From NCBI GenBank assembly GCA_003455605.1, contig DMQR01000024.1, forward strand, positions 1 through 6,233: 6,233 nucleotides of DNA. The letters are read 5' to 3'. Shown here piece after piece: positions 1 through 6,233 of this stretch (positions are counted from its first letter, which is position 1; every line of letters begins with the position of its first letter). The DNA is from Cryomorphaceae bacterium. GTDB taxonomy: Bacteria; Bacteroidota; Bacteroidia; Flavobacteriales; Schleiferiaceae. The translations under genes were made by a program, and so were the position numbers. The notes beneath the pieces are model-generated. The model did no database searches. It saw only the letters and a program-made list of their open reading frames with translations, and had not been told where the DNA came from.

Positions 1-1008
1 ACTCCATATGCTCAAGCAGCTCAAGCTGAATTTGCAGCGGCGATGGCAGTATACGATTCCACAGATGCATATAACAATTCTTCAAAAAAAAGAATGAAGA
101 AGGCGGCGAAGTTGCCACCATTAGTAAAGCCAGTAATGGACGATGTAACAGCCGAGCTTGTGGCGGTATTGGACAAGGCTGAAGAGTTGAAAACCAAATA
201 CCAGTTGAACGAGGAAGGCTATACTCTGATAGATAAGCGTAAAATCTCCAACAATGAAATTCGCCTTCGCAACATTGAAGCTGTTCAGCGCAACATCGAA
301 AAAATCTTGAGTCCGCTATTGACTTGTGATAAGTTGGGTCGCATCTACAACGAAGAGTCGTTTGCAGCGAATAAAGACGATATAGAGTGGTTGAAGCGCG
401 CGGGTAACATGTTGCAGAAAGAGCGCATGGACGACAAAGGTGATATGACTTCTTGTATAGATTTACCAGTATTCATAAAGATCGCCGAAACCTTATATGA
501 TGTCGAGCCAAGTGCATTGGCTGCTAGAAAAATGGCGAAATTAGATGTTATGAAAGAGGATTGGGCGATGGCTAAAAAATACTATCTCGAAGCCATTGAG
601 CAGGAGGATGATTTGCGTCGTAAGGCCAATGACTACATGGGCTTAGCTTATGTCAATAACAAAATGGGTCTTTCAGGCTCTGCGAAGAGCAATTGTTTAG
701 CTGCTGGTCAGTTGCGTAAAAACTGGGGTAACCCATACTTGTATTTAGCAACTATTTATGCCGAGGCAGCGGGTGATTGTGGTAGTAATGCCGTCGAGAA
801 AAACGCAGTATACTGGTCGGCCATCAATAAGTTGAGCTACGCACGTAGTATCGACCCAGAAGTTGCAGACAAAGCGACGAAGTTGATAAGTGCTTACTCT
901 CAAGCTGTACCAGATAAAGGTGTTGCTTTCCAGTTGGGTTATAAAGAAGGTGACCAAGTACGCATCGGCTGTTGGGTGAACGAAACTGTCACGGTAAAGT
1001 TCTACTAA
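1..1008 (+). CDS. TPR-repeat protein, C-terminal part (truncated by left window edge)
   Basis: The reading frame is open from base 1, so the ATG at 43 is internal and the true start lies off the left edge; 335 residues are visible. The segment starts with an Ala/Gln-rich stretch (AQAAQAEFAAA). A mostly helical, charged region follows, rich in Lys and Glu. At about residues 170-255 of the fragment are helix pairs of tetratricopeptide type (e.g. DWAMAKKYYLEAIE, then a helix with GLAYVNNKMG, then NPYLYLATIYAEA). The end is a short non-helical tail, IGCWVNETVTVKFY, a Cys-containing ending I recall from flavobacterial TPR proteins encoded just before lptC. TPR proteins act as protein-binding scaffolds; partner and function are unknown here. 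The family member is probably exported, but the signal peptide would be off-window. A terminator follows the stop directly, so this gene likely ends its own transcript. TPR assignment is fairly sure; the biological role is not known. Confidence 0.8.
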   Translation, partial: TPYAQAAQAEFAAAMAVYDSTDAYNNSSKKRMKKAAKLPPLVKPVMDDVTAELVAVLDKAEELKTKYQLNEEGYTLIDKRKISNNEIRLRNIEAVQRNIEKILSPLLTCDKLGRIYNEESFAANKDDIEWLKRAGNMLQKERMDDKGDMTSCIDLPVFIKIAETLYDVEPSALAARKMAKLDVMKEDWAMAKKYYLEAIEQEDDLRRKANDYMGLAYVNNKMGLSGSAKSNCLAAGQLRKNWGNPYLYLATIYAEAAGDCGSNAVEKNAVYWSAINKLSYARSIDPEVADKATKLISAYSQAVPDKGVAFQLGYKEGDQVRIGCWVNETVTVKFY

Positions 1009-1031
1009 CAAGCTCCCGGAAAGAACTAAAG

Positions 1032-1067
1032 AATCCCTTGGGCCGTGCTCGAGGGATTTTCTTTTTT
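1032..1067 (+). terminator. Rho-independent terminator after the TPR gene
   Basis: AATCCCT (1032-1038) pairs perfectly with AGGGATT (1052-1058). The stem extends inward through T-G, G-C, G-T and G-C pairs, leaving a loop of about five bases. A T-rich tract with six consecutive T follows (1062-1067). It lies 23 nt after the TPR stop and ends only 14 nt before the lptC ATG. Confidence 0.85.
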
Positions 1068-1081
1068 ACGAAATTGGTCAC

Positions 1082-1630
1082 ATGAACCGTATAACATTCT
1101 TCTTTTTAAGCACCGCCATCCTACTTCTAGGAGCATGCCAGAATGCTGTGAAGGAAGTACAACAAGTCAGCGATTCACCGCGAAATTACCCTTTGAATGA
1201 ACAGATTGGTGCGACCATTATCTACAGCGATTCTGGACAGAAAATGCTCGAGATTCATGCTGGTTTGGTTCAGGATTATGGTAATCAGGATCCCGCGTAT
1301 GTATTCTTTGGAGACCGTATCAGGGTCCAATTTTATAACGGTAAAACCCTCACTTCCACAGTACTTGAGGCCGATACTGCGCGTCAACTCAAAGACGATG
1401 ACCTTTGGGCCATTGGAGGAAACGTAGTGTTGACCAACGGCAAGGGCGAGCGTATGAAGACCGAGCGCTTGTACTGGGATAAAAAAGGGGAGCGCTTGTA
1501 CAGCGACGCCAAGGTGCAAATTCGAACTGACGATCAGTTGATTACAGGCAAAGGATTTGAGGCAGACCAAGAATTCAATACCTATCGTATATTTAAGGTA
1601 CAAGGAGAAATTACCATTAACGATGAATAG
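1082..1630 (+). CDS. lptC: LPS export ABC transporter periplasmic protein LptC (lipoprotein form)
   Basis: LptC is the inner-membrane-attached periplasmic component of the Lpt bridge; it receives lipopolysaccharide from the LptB2FG transporter and passes it to LptA. The 182-residue protein is close to the family's usual length (about 190 in E. coli). It begins with a lipoprotein signal peptide: MNR, a hydrophobic run at residues 4-16, then lipobox LGAC with the acylated Cys at 19. From about residue 40 it is predicted to be a beta-jellyroll, with the family-like stretch YSDSGQKMLEIHAG and alternating strands and turns such as GGNVVLTNGKGERMKTERLYW and LYSDAKVQIRTDD. The Cys-based anchor differs from the transmembrane helix of E. 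coli LptC. The ATG at 1082 is chosen because it gives a complete signal peptide; no convincing Shine-Dalgarno is visible. The stop overlaps the next gene by 8 nt. The assignment rests on motif style, length, lipobox and gene context. Confidence 0.88.
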   Translation: MNRITFFFLSTAILLLGACQNAVKEVQQVSDSPRNYPLNEQIGATIIYSDSGQKMLEIHAGLVQDYGNQDPAYVFFGDRIRVQFYNGKTLTSTVLEADTARQLKDDDLWAIGGNVVLTNGKGERMKTERLYWDKKGERLYSDAKVQIRTDDQLITGKGFEADQEFNTYRIFKVQGEITINDE

Positions 1631-1814
1631 AGCTCTACGAATTGTAGAAGTATTGTGGCTAGGAGTGGCAGCAGTGAGCGCCGTAGAAGTGTATTTTGCT
1701 TGGGAACAATCGAATATGACGCGCAGCATTCAATTTAGCCTCTTCCTAGGCGTAGCCATTTTTATGTATTTCTTGCGTCGCCGATCACGCATTAAAGCAA
1801 TGAACAAAGACTAG
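1623..1814 (+). CDS. Small two-helix membrane protein of unknown function (63 aa)
   Basis: I do not recognise a named family. The start at 1623 (MNRALRIVEVLW) lies inside the lptC 3' end, and the gene overlaps lptC by 8 nt. A start further up at 1557 is in frame but would add 22 charged, non-conserved-looking residues coded within lptC. A purine-rich AAGGAG sits at 1602-1607, 15 nt before the ATG, rather far for a standard ribosome site. The protein has two hydrophobic helices, about residues 7-27 and 36-51, separated by a short polar turn (EQSNMTR). It ends in a strongly basic tail (RRRSRIKAMNK). Positive charge at both ends predicts a hairpin with both termini in the cytoplasm. The first helix carries Glu9, Glu22 and Trp12, unusual inside a membrane segment. 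Its stop overlaps the GTG of the following gene by one base (TAGTG). I recall small hypothetical proteins at this place in other flavobacteria, which supports it being real. Confidence 0.75.
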   Translation: MNRALRIVEVLWLGVAAVSAVEVYFAWEQSNMTRSIQFSLFLGVAIFMYFLRRRSRIKAMNKD

Positions 1815-3067
1815 TGGAAATATTCGTTCCCATACTTCTAGCTATTTTCTTTTCTGCGCTATTCTCGGGGTTGGAAATGGCCTATTTAAGCATTAATAAA
1901 CTCCACGTGGAACTAGAGCGTCAAAAAGGACGTTTGGCGTACAAATCATTGGGGTATTTAGTGGACCGCCCTGCTCCATTTATTGCGGCCATCTTGGTCG
2001 GAAATAATGTCGCCTTGGTATTGTACGGAAATTACATGCACCGATGGATGGAGCCCGTGTTTACAAGCTGGGGGGCTTGGGAATACCTCATCCTTTTGAT
2101 AGAAACTTCCATTTCAACGATTGTCATTCTAGTACTTGCGGAGTTTTTGCCCAAAGCAGTATTCCGTCAAAATGCCGAAGGATTGATGAGCTGGTTGAGC
2201 ATCCCCGCCTTCGTTTTGTATTGGGTTCTTCGTGTGCCTAGCGCGCTTATGTTGGGCATTAGCCAATTCTTTTTGCAATATGTATTCAGGCTGGAATTGG
2301 CAGAGGAAAATAATGCCTTTGGACGTGTGGAACTCGATCATTTTATTCGCGAACGCGTCTCTAATAATGTGGAGGGGGAATCTGATGTAGATCCTGAATT
2401 AGAAATCTTCAAAAACGCCCTGGAGTTCCCCGAAACCAAGGCGCGAGAATTCATGATTCCTAGAACTGAAATCGAGGGAGTGGAAGTTCAAACCACTCCG
2501 GAAAAGGTTCGCGAGATCTTTATCCACAGTGGATACAGCAAGCTTCTTGTCTACGAGGAAAATATCGATAAGATTATTGGGTATGTGCATGCTTTTGAGC
2601 TCTTCAAAAAGCCTGAAAATATACAACGCGTACTGCGCCCGTTGAGTTTCATTCCAGAAAGCATGAGGGCGGACGAGATCCTCAATCTTTTCACAAGAGA
2701 AAAGCGGAATATTTCTATCGTCCTTGACGAACACGGAGGTACGAGCGGGATGATTACCCTAGAAGATGTCATCGAAGAGATTTTTGGTGAGATTGAGGAT
2801 GAGCACGATAGCGATGCTTTGCTCGAAAAGAAATTGGCCGATGGTGAATGGCTGTTCTCTGCCAGATTAGAGCTATCTGATCTCAATGAAAAATGGGACT
2901 TAGACCTCCCGGAAAGTGAAAATTACAACACCCTTGGCGGATACTTGCTCGATCTTTATGAGAGTATTCCAGAGAAAGGAACAGTGATTAGAACTGACCA
3001 ATTTTTGTTCGTGGTTCAAAAAACCAAATCTAATCGGCTCGAAGAGGTACTTGTGAGGGCGAATTAA
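1814..3067 (+). CDS. CNNM/CorC (HlyC/TlyC-type) membrane protein with CBS pair
   Basis: A 417-residue protein of the CNNM/CorC family, often annotated 'hemolysin family'; members are implicated in Mg2+/Co2+ or other divalent cation transport at the inner membrane. Domain order: DUF21/CNNM membrane domain at about 1-190, with hydrophobic segments near 3-20, 54-72, 91-113 and 126-150 and motifs FSGLEMAYLS, GNN (63-65) and EFLPK (110-114). A linker leads to a CBS pair, CBS1 at about 208-268 starting with MIPRTEIEGV, and CBS2 at about 275-330 with VLDEHGGTSGMITLEDVIEEIFGEI. A CorC_HlyC C-terminal domain spans about 342-417 (YNTLGGYLL). Translation starts at GTG: the first in-frame ATG is codon 22 and would remove the first membrane helix. 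No ribosome site is visible; reinitiation at TAGTG is likely. It resembles gliding protein GldE, but no gldD-like neighbour is present, so I do not use that symbol. Old 'hemolysin' labels are not evidence of toxin activity. Confidence 0.9.
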   Translation: MEIFVPILLAIFFSALFSGLEMAYLSINKLHVELERQKGRLAYKSLGYLVDRPAPFIAAILVGNNVALVLYGNYMHRWMEPVFTSWGAWEYLILLIETSISTIVILVLAEFLPKAVFRQNAEGLMSWLSIPAFVLYWVLRVPSALMLGISQFFLQYVFRLELAEENNAFGRVELDHFIRERVSNNVEGESDVDPELEIFKNALEFPETKAREFMIPRTEIEGVEVQTTPEKVREIFIHSGYSKLLVYEENIDKIIGYVHAFELFKKPENIQRVLRPLSFIPESMRADEILNLFTREKRNISIVLDEHGGTSGMITLEDVIEEIFGEIEDEHDSDALLEKKLADGEWLFSARLELSDLNEKWDLDLPESENYNTLGGYLLDLYESIPEKGTVIRTDQFLFVVQKTKSNRLEEVLVRAN

Positions 3068-3081
3068 TGCCCCCCATTGCT

Positions 3082-3089
3082 TATATTCG
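3082..3089 (+). promoter_or_regulatory. Possible Bacteroidota-type -7 promoter element upstream of the ppiD-like gene
   Basis: TATATTCG matches the Bacteroidota -7 consensus TAnnTTTG at five of the six defined positions. It would place transcription start about 20 nt before the ATG at 3117. No convincing -33 TTTG is found at the expected distance (about 3059), so this is weak. Read-through from the upstream cluster across the 49-nt gap is equally possible. Confidence 0.2.
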
Positions 3090-3116
3090 CAGACTCATTC
3101 ATTTAATTGGAGAAAC

Positions 3117-5237
3117 ATGGCAACAATCGAACGCATTAGACAGCGCTCAGGATTATTGATCGTCATCGTGTTTGTCGCACTGATGGCCTTTGTACTTGGT
3201 GATTTATTCCGCTCTGGCGGATCGAAACTCTTCGGTGACCCGAACGTAGTGGGTTCTATCAATGGACGTGATGTAACACGTTTGGAACTCAGCCAGAAAA
3301 TGGAAGAACTACGCGCTGGGAATCCAGAACAATATGCAAACACAAGCAGAGTTCAGCTGGCGAACTTCGTTTGGAACGCCATCGTCATGGATGAAGTTCT
3401 TGCGGCGGAGCTAGAAGCAGCAGGAATGTCTGTAAGCTCAGAGGAAATTGCTATAGATATCTTGAGTAATCCTAATGTGCGTCAAAATTTCTCGAACGAG
3501 CGAGGTCAGTTCGACCGTAACATGTTTAACAGTTACCTAAGCCAGGTACGTGCGAACAAAGATGCGAACGAGCAAATGACAGAAATGTGGGTCCAGTGGT
3601 TGGCCTTCGAAAATGCGGTCAGTAACCAAGCGAAAAATTTCAAGTATAACAATGCTATTGAAAAAGCTTTGTTTATGCCAACAGGATTGGCGGAAATTCA
3701 AACCTTGCGCGGTGATGCACAGCACCCAGCGCAATATGTATATGTTCCGTACATCGACGTAAACGAAGATGAAATCGAGGTAATAGAAGCAGATGCCAAA
3801 GCATATTACAAGAACAATAAAGATCAGTTTACTCAGAAAGAGGGCCGCAATATCGAATACATCAACTTCGAGATGGTGCCTTCAGATGCGGATCGCGATG
3901 CCGTCAAGGCAGAGATCGCTGGCCTCGCACTGGAATGGTTTAGCGTAGAGGACGATAGCGTCTTTGTGAATCTACACAGCGATGACCGTTTTGTATCAGA
4001 ATACTTCACAGAGATGGAGCTTGTAGGTACAGGTCTTGATTCCTTGATTTCAGGTCAGGATATAGGTTTCCAAAAAGGGCCTATCGATCTAGGTTCAGCA
4101 TATTCAGTATTGAAGTTAGTCGATAAGAAAGTCATTCCAGATTCAGTAGAAGCTCGTCATATCTTGATTCCATTCGCGGGGGCTACTCGTTCAGACGAGA
4201 GTGTGACTCGTTCACCAATGGAAGCTCAGGCAATTGCAGATAGCTTGTTCGAATACCTTGAAAGTAACCGCGGTGCCTTTGAAAGCATTAGCGAAGAGTT
4301 CTCTTCTGACGTTGTTGCAAAGGGTAAGGGTGGTAGTCTCGGCTACTTCAAGCGTGGTATGATGGCTAAGAACTTCGAAAATTTCTGTTTCTTCCAAAAA
4401 GAAGGTAAGCTGGGTTTAGTTCCTACCCAGTTCGGTTTCCATATTATCGAAATCACTGATCAAAAAGGCGATACAGAAGCATACAAAGTGGGTCAAATCA
4501 CTCGTAATATCTTGCCTTCTGACGAAACTATTCAGACCATATATGCTGCAGCATCCTCTTATGCAGCGGATGCACAATCAGCAGATGATTACCGCGCCTT
4601 GGCTACAGAACGCAATCACTTCTTGCGTCCAGCACGTAACCTCGCCCGTATGGAAGAAGTGATTCCTGGTTTGGGTCAAAGTCGTCGCGTAGTTCGTTGG
4701 GCTTGGGACGAAGAGCGTGAATTAGGTAATATCGGTTTGTTGGAAAATGACGGTAAAGGATATGTCGTAGTCATCCTAACTGATATTCTTGAAGAAGGTA
4801 CCGCTTCTTACGAGCAGGTGGCTGACCAGTGTATGGAAGGCGCTAAGAAGGAGGCGAAGAAAGATATCATCGAGGAGCAGATTGAGGCGGCATTGGCTAA
4901 TGCAACAACGATCCAAGAAGTATCAGATGCCTTGGGTAAAGAAGTACGTAGCCTGAGCTTCCGTATCAACACTTCGAACATCGCAGGAATTGGTAATGAG
5001 GCTGAGGTAGTAGGTATGATTTGTGGCTTGGAGCCAGGTGTACTTAGTTCAACCCTTGCTGGAAATAATGGCATGTTCGTCGCAGTGACTTCAGCTGCTC
5101 AGCCTGCACCGGTCATTGATTACACGAACATGGCTCAAAACACTCAGCGTAGTTTGCGCTCTCTTGTAAATGTTCAAGCGTACAAAGCGCTGCAAGATAA
5201 AACTAAGATTGATGATCAACGCTACTTGATGTTTTAA
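3117..5237 (+). CDS. ppiD: PpiD-like membrane-anchored peptidylprolyl isomerase / SurA-N domain chaperone
   Basis: PpiD-type proteins are anchored in the inner membrane next to the Sec translocon and chaperone secreted and outer-membrane proteins entering the periplasm. The 706-residue protein starts with a short cytoplasmic tail (MATIERIRQRSG), then a single membrane helix at about 12-30. Next is a SurA_N-like helical chaperone region (about 40-200: VVGSINGRDVTRLELSQKM, QFDRNMFNSYL). A linker with a beta/alpha segment (205-340) follows, then one parvulin domain at about 344-448. The parvulin carries ARHILI (His348), SSD (Asp398), GGSLGYF (405-411), Met416, Phe420, Phe425 and FGFHIIEI (His442). 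The C-terminal 250 residues are the helical/beta region typical of long PpiD homologues, with no second parvulin. Length exceeds E. coli PpiD (623) but fits Bacteroidota members at about 700. The start is supported by GGAG at 3109-3112, 4 nt before ATG. It is separated from the CorC-like gene by 49 nt. Another label for such proteins is 'SurA N-terminal domain protein'. Confidence 0.9.
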   Translation: MATIERIRQRSGLLIVIVFVALMAFVLGDLFRSGGSKLFGDPNVVGSINGRDVTRLELSQKMEELRAGNPEQYANTSRVQLANFVWNAIVMDEVLAAELEAAGMSVSSEEIAIDILSNPNVRQNFSNERGQFDRNMFNSYLSQVRANKDANEQMTEMWVQWLAFENAVSNQAKNFKYNNAIEKALFMPTGLAEIQTLRGDAQHPAQYVYVPYIDVNEDEIEVIEADAKAYYKNNKDQFTQKEGRNIEYINFEMVPSDADRDAVKAEIAGLALEWFSVEDDSVFVNLHSDDRFVSEYFTEMELVGTGLDSLISGQDIGFQKGPIDLGSAYSVLKLVDKKVIPDSVEARHILIPFAGATRSDESVTRSPMEAQAIADSLFEYLESNRGAFESISEEFSSDVVAKGKGGSLGYFKRGMMAKNFENFCFFQKEGKLGLVPTQFGFHIIEITDQKGDTEAYKVGQITRNILPSDETIQTIYAAASSYAADAQSADDYRALATERNHFLRPARNLARMEEVIPGLGQSRRVVRWAWDEERELGNIGLLENDGKGYVVVILTDILEEGTASYEQVADQCMEGAKKEAKKDIIEEQIEAALANATTIQEVSDALGKEVRSLSFRINTSNIAGIGNEAEVVGMICGLEPGVLSSTLAGNNGMFVAVTSAAQPAPVIDYTNMAQNTQRSLRSLVNVQAYKALQDKTKIDDQRYLMF

Positions 5238-5265
5238 TCGAGGTAGAGGAAAAATTTAGATCTTT

Positions 5266-5299
5266 AATAACCCCCTGCGACTGGAAGTAGGGGGTTATT
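5266..5299. terminator. Shared terminator between convergent ppiD-like gene and rodA
   Basis: AATAACCCCCT (5266-5276) and AGGGGGTTATT (5289-5299) form a perfect 11-bp stem with a 12-nt loop, and plus-strand T-rich sequence follows (TTATTTTA). The ppiD-like stop is 28 nt before it; the rodA stop (minus strand) begins 8 nt beyond it on the other side. It should stop both convergent transcripts. The U-rich tail is better on the plus strand; on the minus strand the stem is followed by TTATTAAAG, a weaker tract. Confidence 0.85.
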
Positions 5300-5307
5300 T
5301 TATGCTA

Positions 5308-6233
5308 TTAAAGTCGGTTCCACCTCTCGGCGTCAAGCTTGACGAAGATGAACAATAAGATCGTGAAGCCCCATAGGGAAGATCCGCCGTAACTAAAGAA
5401 AGGCAATGGGATACCGATTGTCGGAACTAGACCTATAGTCATTCCGATATTGATGATCCAGTGGGTAAACAACATCACCGCAACGGCGTATCCATAGACT
5501 CTCGAGAAAGTGTCTTTCTGTTTATCGGCTAGCCAAATGATACGCCCAATAAGTAGCGCGAAGAGCCCCATTAATAGCGTGGCACCCAAGAAGCCCCATT
5601 CTTCCCCAATGGTACAAAAGATGTAATCTGTACTTTGAGCAGGGACAAAGTTAAGTTTGGTTTGAGTACCGCCTAAAAAACCCTTACCAGTCCACCCGCC
5701 GGAGCCGATAGCAATGAGACTCTGTAAGGTGTTATAGCCGGCACCACTAGGGTCATTTTCGAGGCCCAATAGCACGCGAATGCGCACTTGCTGGTGGGGG
5801 GCAAGGATGTTCTCCATGACTTGGGCCACCGCAAAAACAGTAGTAGAGGCAAAAGCAAGGGCGAGGCCATTTAGCAGAAAATATAAACGTTTCTTGGGCA
5901 GGATCAGCAAGGTCAGAACCGATAGCCCTGCGAGGGTGAGGAGGGTCCACTTCAACGGGAACATGAGTCCTATAATGCTCAGGGCGACTCCGGCCAGGGC
6001 GATGCCGATGTAATAACCGGGCATGCCTTCGCGATAGAGTACGAGGATAAGGCTTATGAAGACTAAGCTAGAACCGATATCGGGTTGCAAGCTAATGATC
6101 AGAGCAGGGAGGATAAAGATTGAAGCAGCGATCAATCTATTGGGCCAGCTCTTTATGTTAGTACGCGGTAAGGCAAGATAGTAACCCATCATGAGGGCAG
6201 TAGCAAACTTGGCCAATTCCGAGGGCTGCAAGC
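5308..6233 (-). CDS. rodA: Rod shape-determining protein RodA (SEDS glycosyltransferase), 5' end beyond right edge
   Basis: RodA polymerises lipid II glycan strands for lateral cell-wall growth with the transpeptidase PBP2. The frame is open to the right edge, so the N-terminus is missing; 307 codons are visible of a protein usually 370-420 long. The TTG at 6231 is an internal Leu codon, not a start. Family landmarks, numbered from that Leu: QPSELAK (2-8), LQPDIGSSLVF (48-58), YNTLQSLIAIGSGGWTGKG (166-184), the periplasmic loop VPAQSTDYIFCTIGEEWGF (196-214) and GLVPTIGIPLPFFSYGGSS (267-285). Asp202 of this loop matches the essential Asp of RodA (Asp262 in E. coli). Multiple hydrophobic helices separate them. 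The IGIPLPFFSYGGSSLWGF ending favours RodA over FtsW. In relatives rodA commonly follows mreBCD and the PBP2 gene mrdA, which would lie to the right. It is convergent with the ppiD-like gene and ends 8 nt from the shared hairpin. Confidence 0.93.
   Translation of the reverse strand, partial: LQPSELAKFATALMMGYYLALPRTNIKSWPNRLIAASIFILPALIISLQPDIGSSLVFISLILVLYREGMPGYYIGIALAGVALSIIGLMFPLKWTLLTLAGLSVLTLLILPKKRLYFLLNGLALAFASTTVFAVAQVMENILAPHQQVRIRVLLGLENDPSGAGYNTLQSLIAIGSGGWTGKGFLGGTQTKLNFVPAQSTDYIFCTIGEEWGFLGATLLMGLFALLIGRIIWLADKQKDTFSRVYGYAVAVMLFTHWIINIGMTIGLVPTIGIPLPFFSYGGSSLWGFTILLFIFVKLDAERWNRL

Noticed and set aside
43..45. ATG at 43 as the start of the TPR protein
   Set aside because: The frame is open back to base 1 and the protein would begin in mid-domain without an export signal; no ribosome site precedes it.
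1557..1622. Upstream in-frame start that would lengthen the 63-residue protein to 85 residues
   Set aside because: The extra part lies entirely inside lptC and is charged rather than membrane-like, while the start at 1623 gives a compact two-helix protein and a typical short stop/start overlap.
1175..1729. 184-residue open frame on the minus strand across lptC and the small gene
   Set aside because: It is antisense to lptC, whose lipobox, length and context are convincing; the translation shows no domain or signal and spans two coupled plus-strand genes.
2399..2886. Two overlapping 111-residue minus-strand frames within the CorC-like gene, one Ser-rich
   Set aside because: Both are antisense to the CBS domain coding region; the Ser-rich composition is what reverse reading of Glu/Asp/Arg-rich coding gives.
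1814..3067. Calling the CorC-like gene gldE or a hemolysin
   Set aside because: GldE shares the domain plan but is typically next to gldD, which is absent here; the hemolysin label is historical and no toxin feature is visible.
5331..5344. Perfect 14-nt palindrome CGTCAAGCTTGACG near the rodA 3' end
   Set aside because: It lies in coding sequence for FVKLDAE-type residues, has no loop and occurs once; a chance palindrome of this size is plausible, and no operator role is suggested by its position at the gene end.
5780..6013. 77-residue plus-strand frame opposite rodA
   Set aside because: It is antisense to strongly conserved rodA coding sequence, and the Arg/Ala-rich product has no recognisable features.

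Overview
This is an ordinary stretch of chromosome from a Bacteroidota bacterium, most likely a member of Flavobacteriales. The lineage call rests on gene order (TPR protein, lptC as a lipoprotein, a tiny two-helix membrane protein, a CNNM/CorC-type membrane protein, a PpiD-type chaperone), on the clade-style sequences of the CorC-like and RodA proteins, and on weak or absent Shine-Dalgarno sequences. I recall this lptC neighbourhood from flavobacterial genomes. The exact family cannot be fixed from the window; a marine Cryomorphaceae/Schleiferiaceae-like origin is only a guess.

Layout, left to right. Positions 1-1008 hold the C-terminal part of a TPR-containing protein whose start lies beyond the left edge. 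A strong intrinsic terminator (about 1032-1067) follows. Next comes a compact plus-strand cluster: lptC (1082-1630), a 63-residue two-helix membrane protein (1623-1814) that overlaps lptC by 8 nt, and a CNNM/CorC family protein with CBS domains (1814-3067, GTG start) that overlaps the small gene by 1 nt. After a 49-nt gap comes a large ppiD-like, membrane-anchored parvulin chaperone gene (3117-5237). A perfect 11-bp hairpin (5266-5299) closes this cluster. It also lies just beyond the stop of rodA, which runs in from the right edge on the minus strand (5308-6233, 5' end missing).

The genes share a cell-envelope theme. LptC moves lipopolysaccharide across the periplasm, PpiD assists folding of proteins leaving the Sec translocon, the CorC-like protein probably handles divalent cations at the inner membrane, and RodA polymerises lateral-wall peptidoglycan. 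The two overlapping stop/start junctions imply translational coupling of lptC, the small gene and the CorC-like gene. No RNA genes, mobile elements, CRISPR arrays or long repeats were seen, and every gap between genes is under 80 bases. I found no clearly new system. The least understood element is the 63-residue protein locked between lptC and the CorC-like gene.
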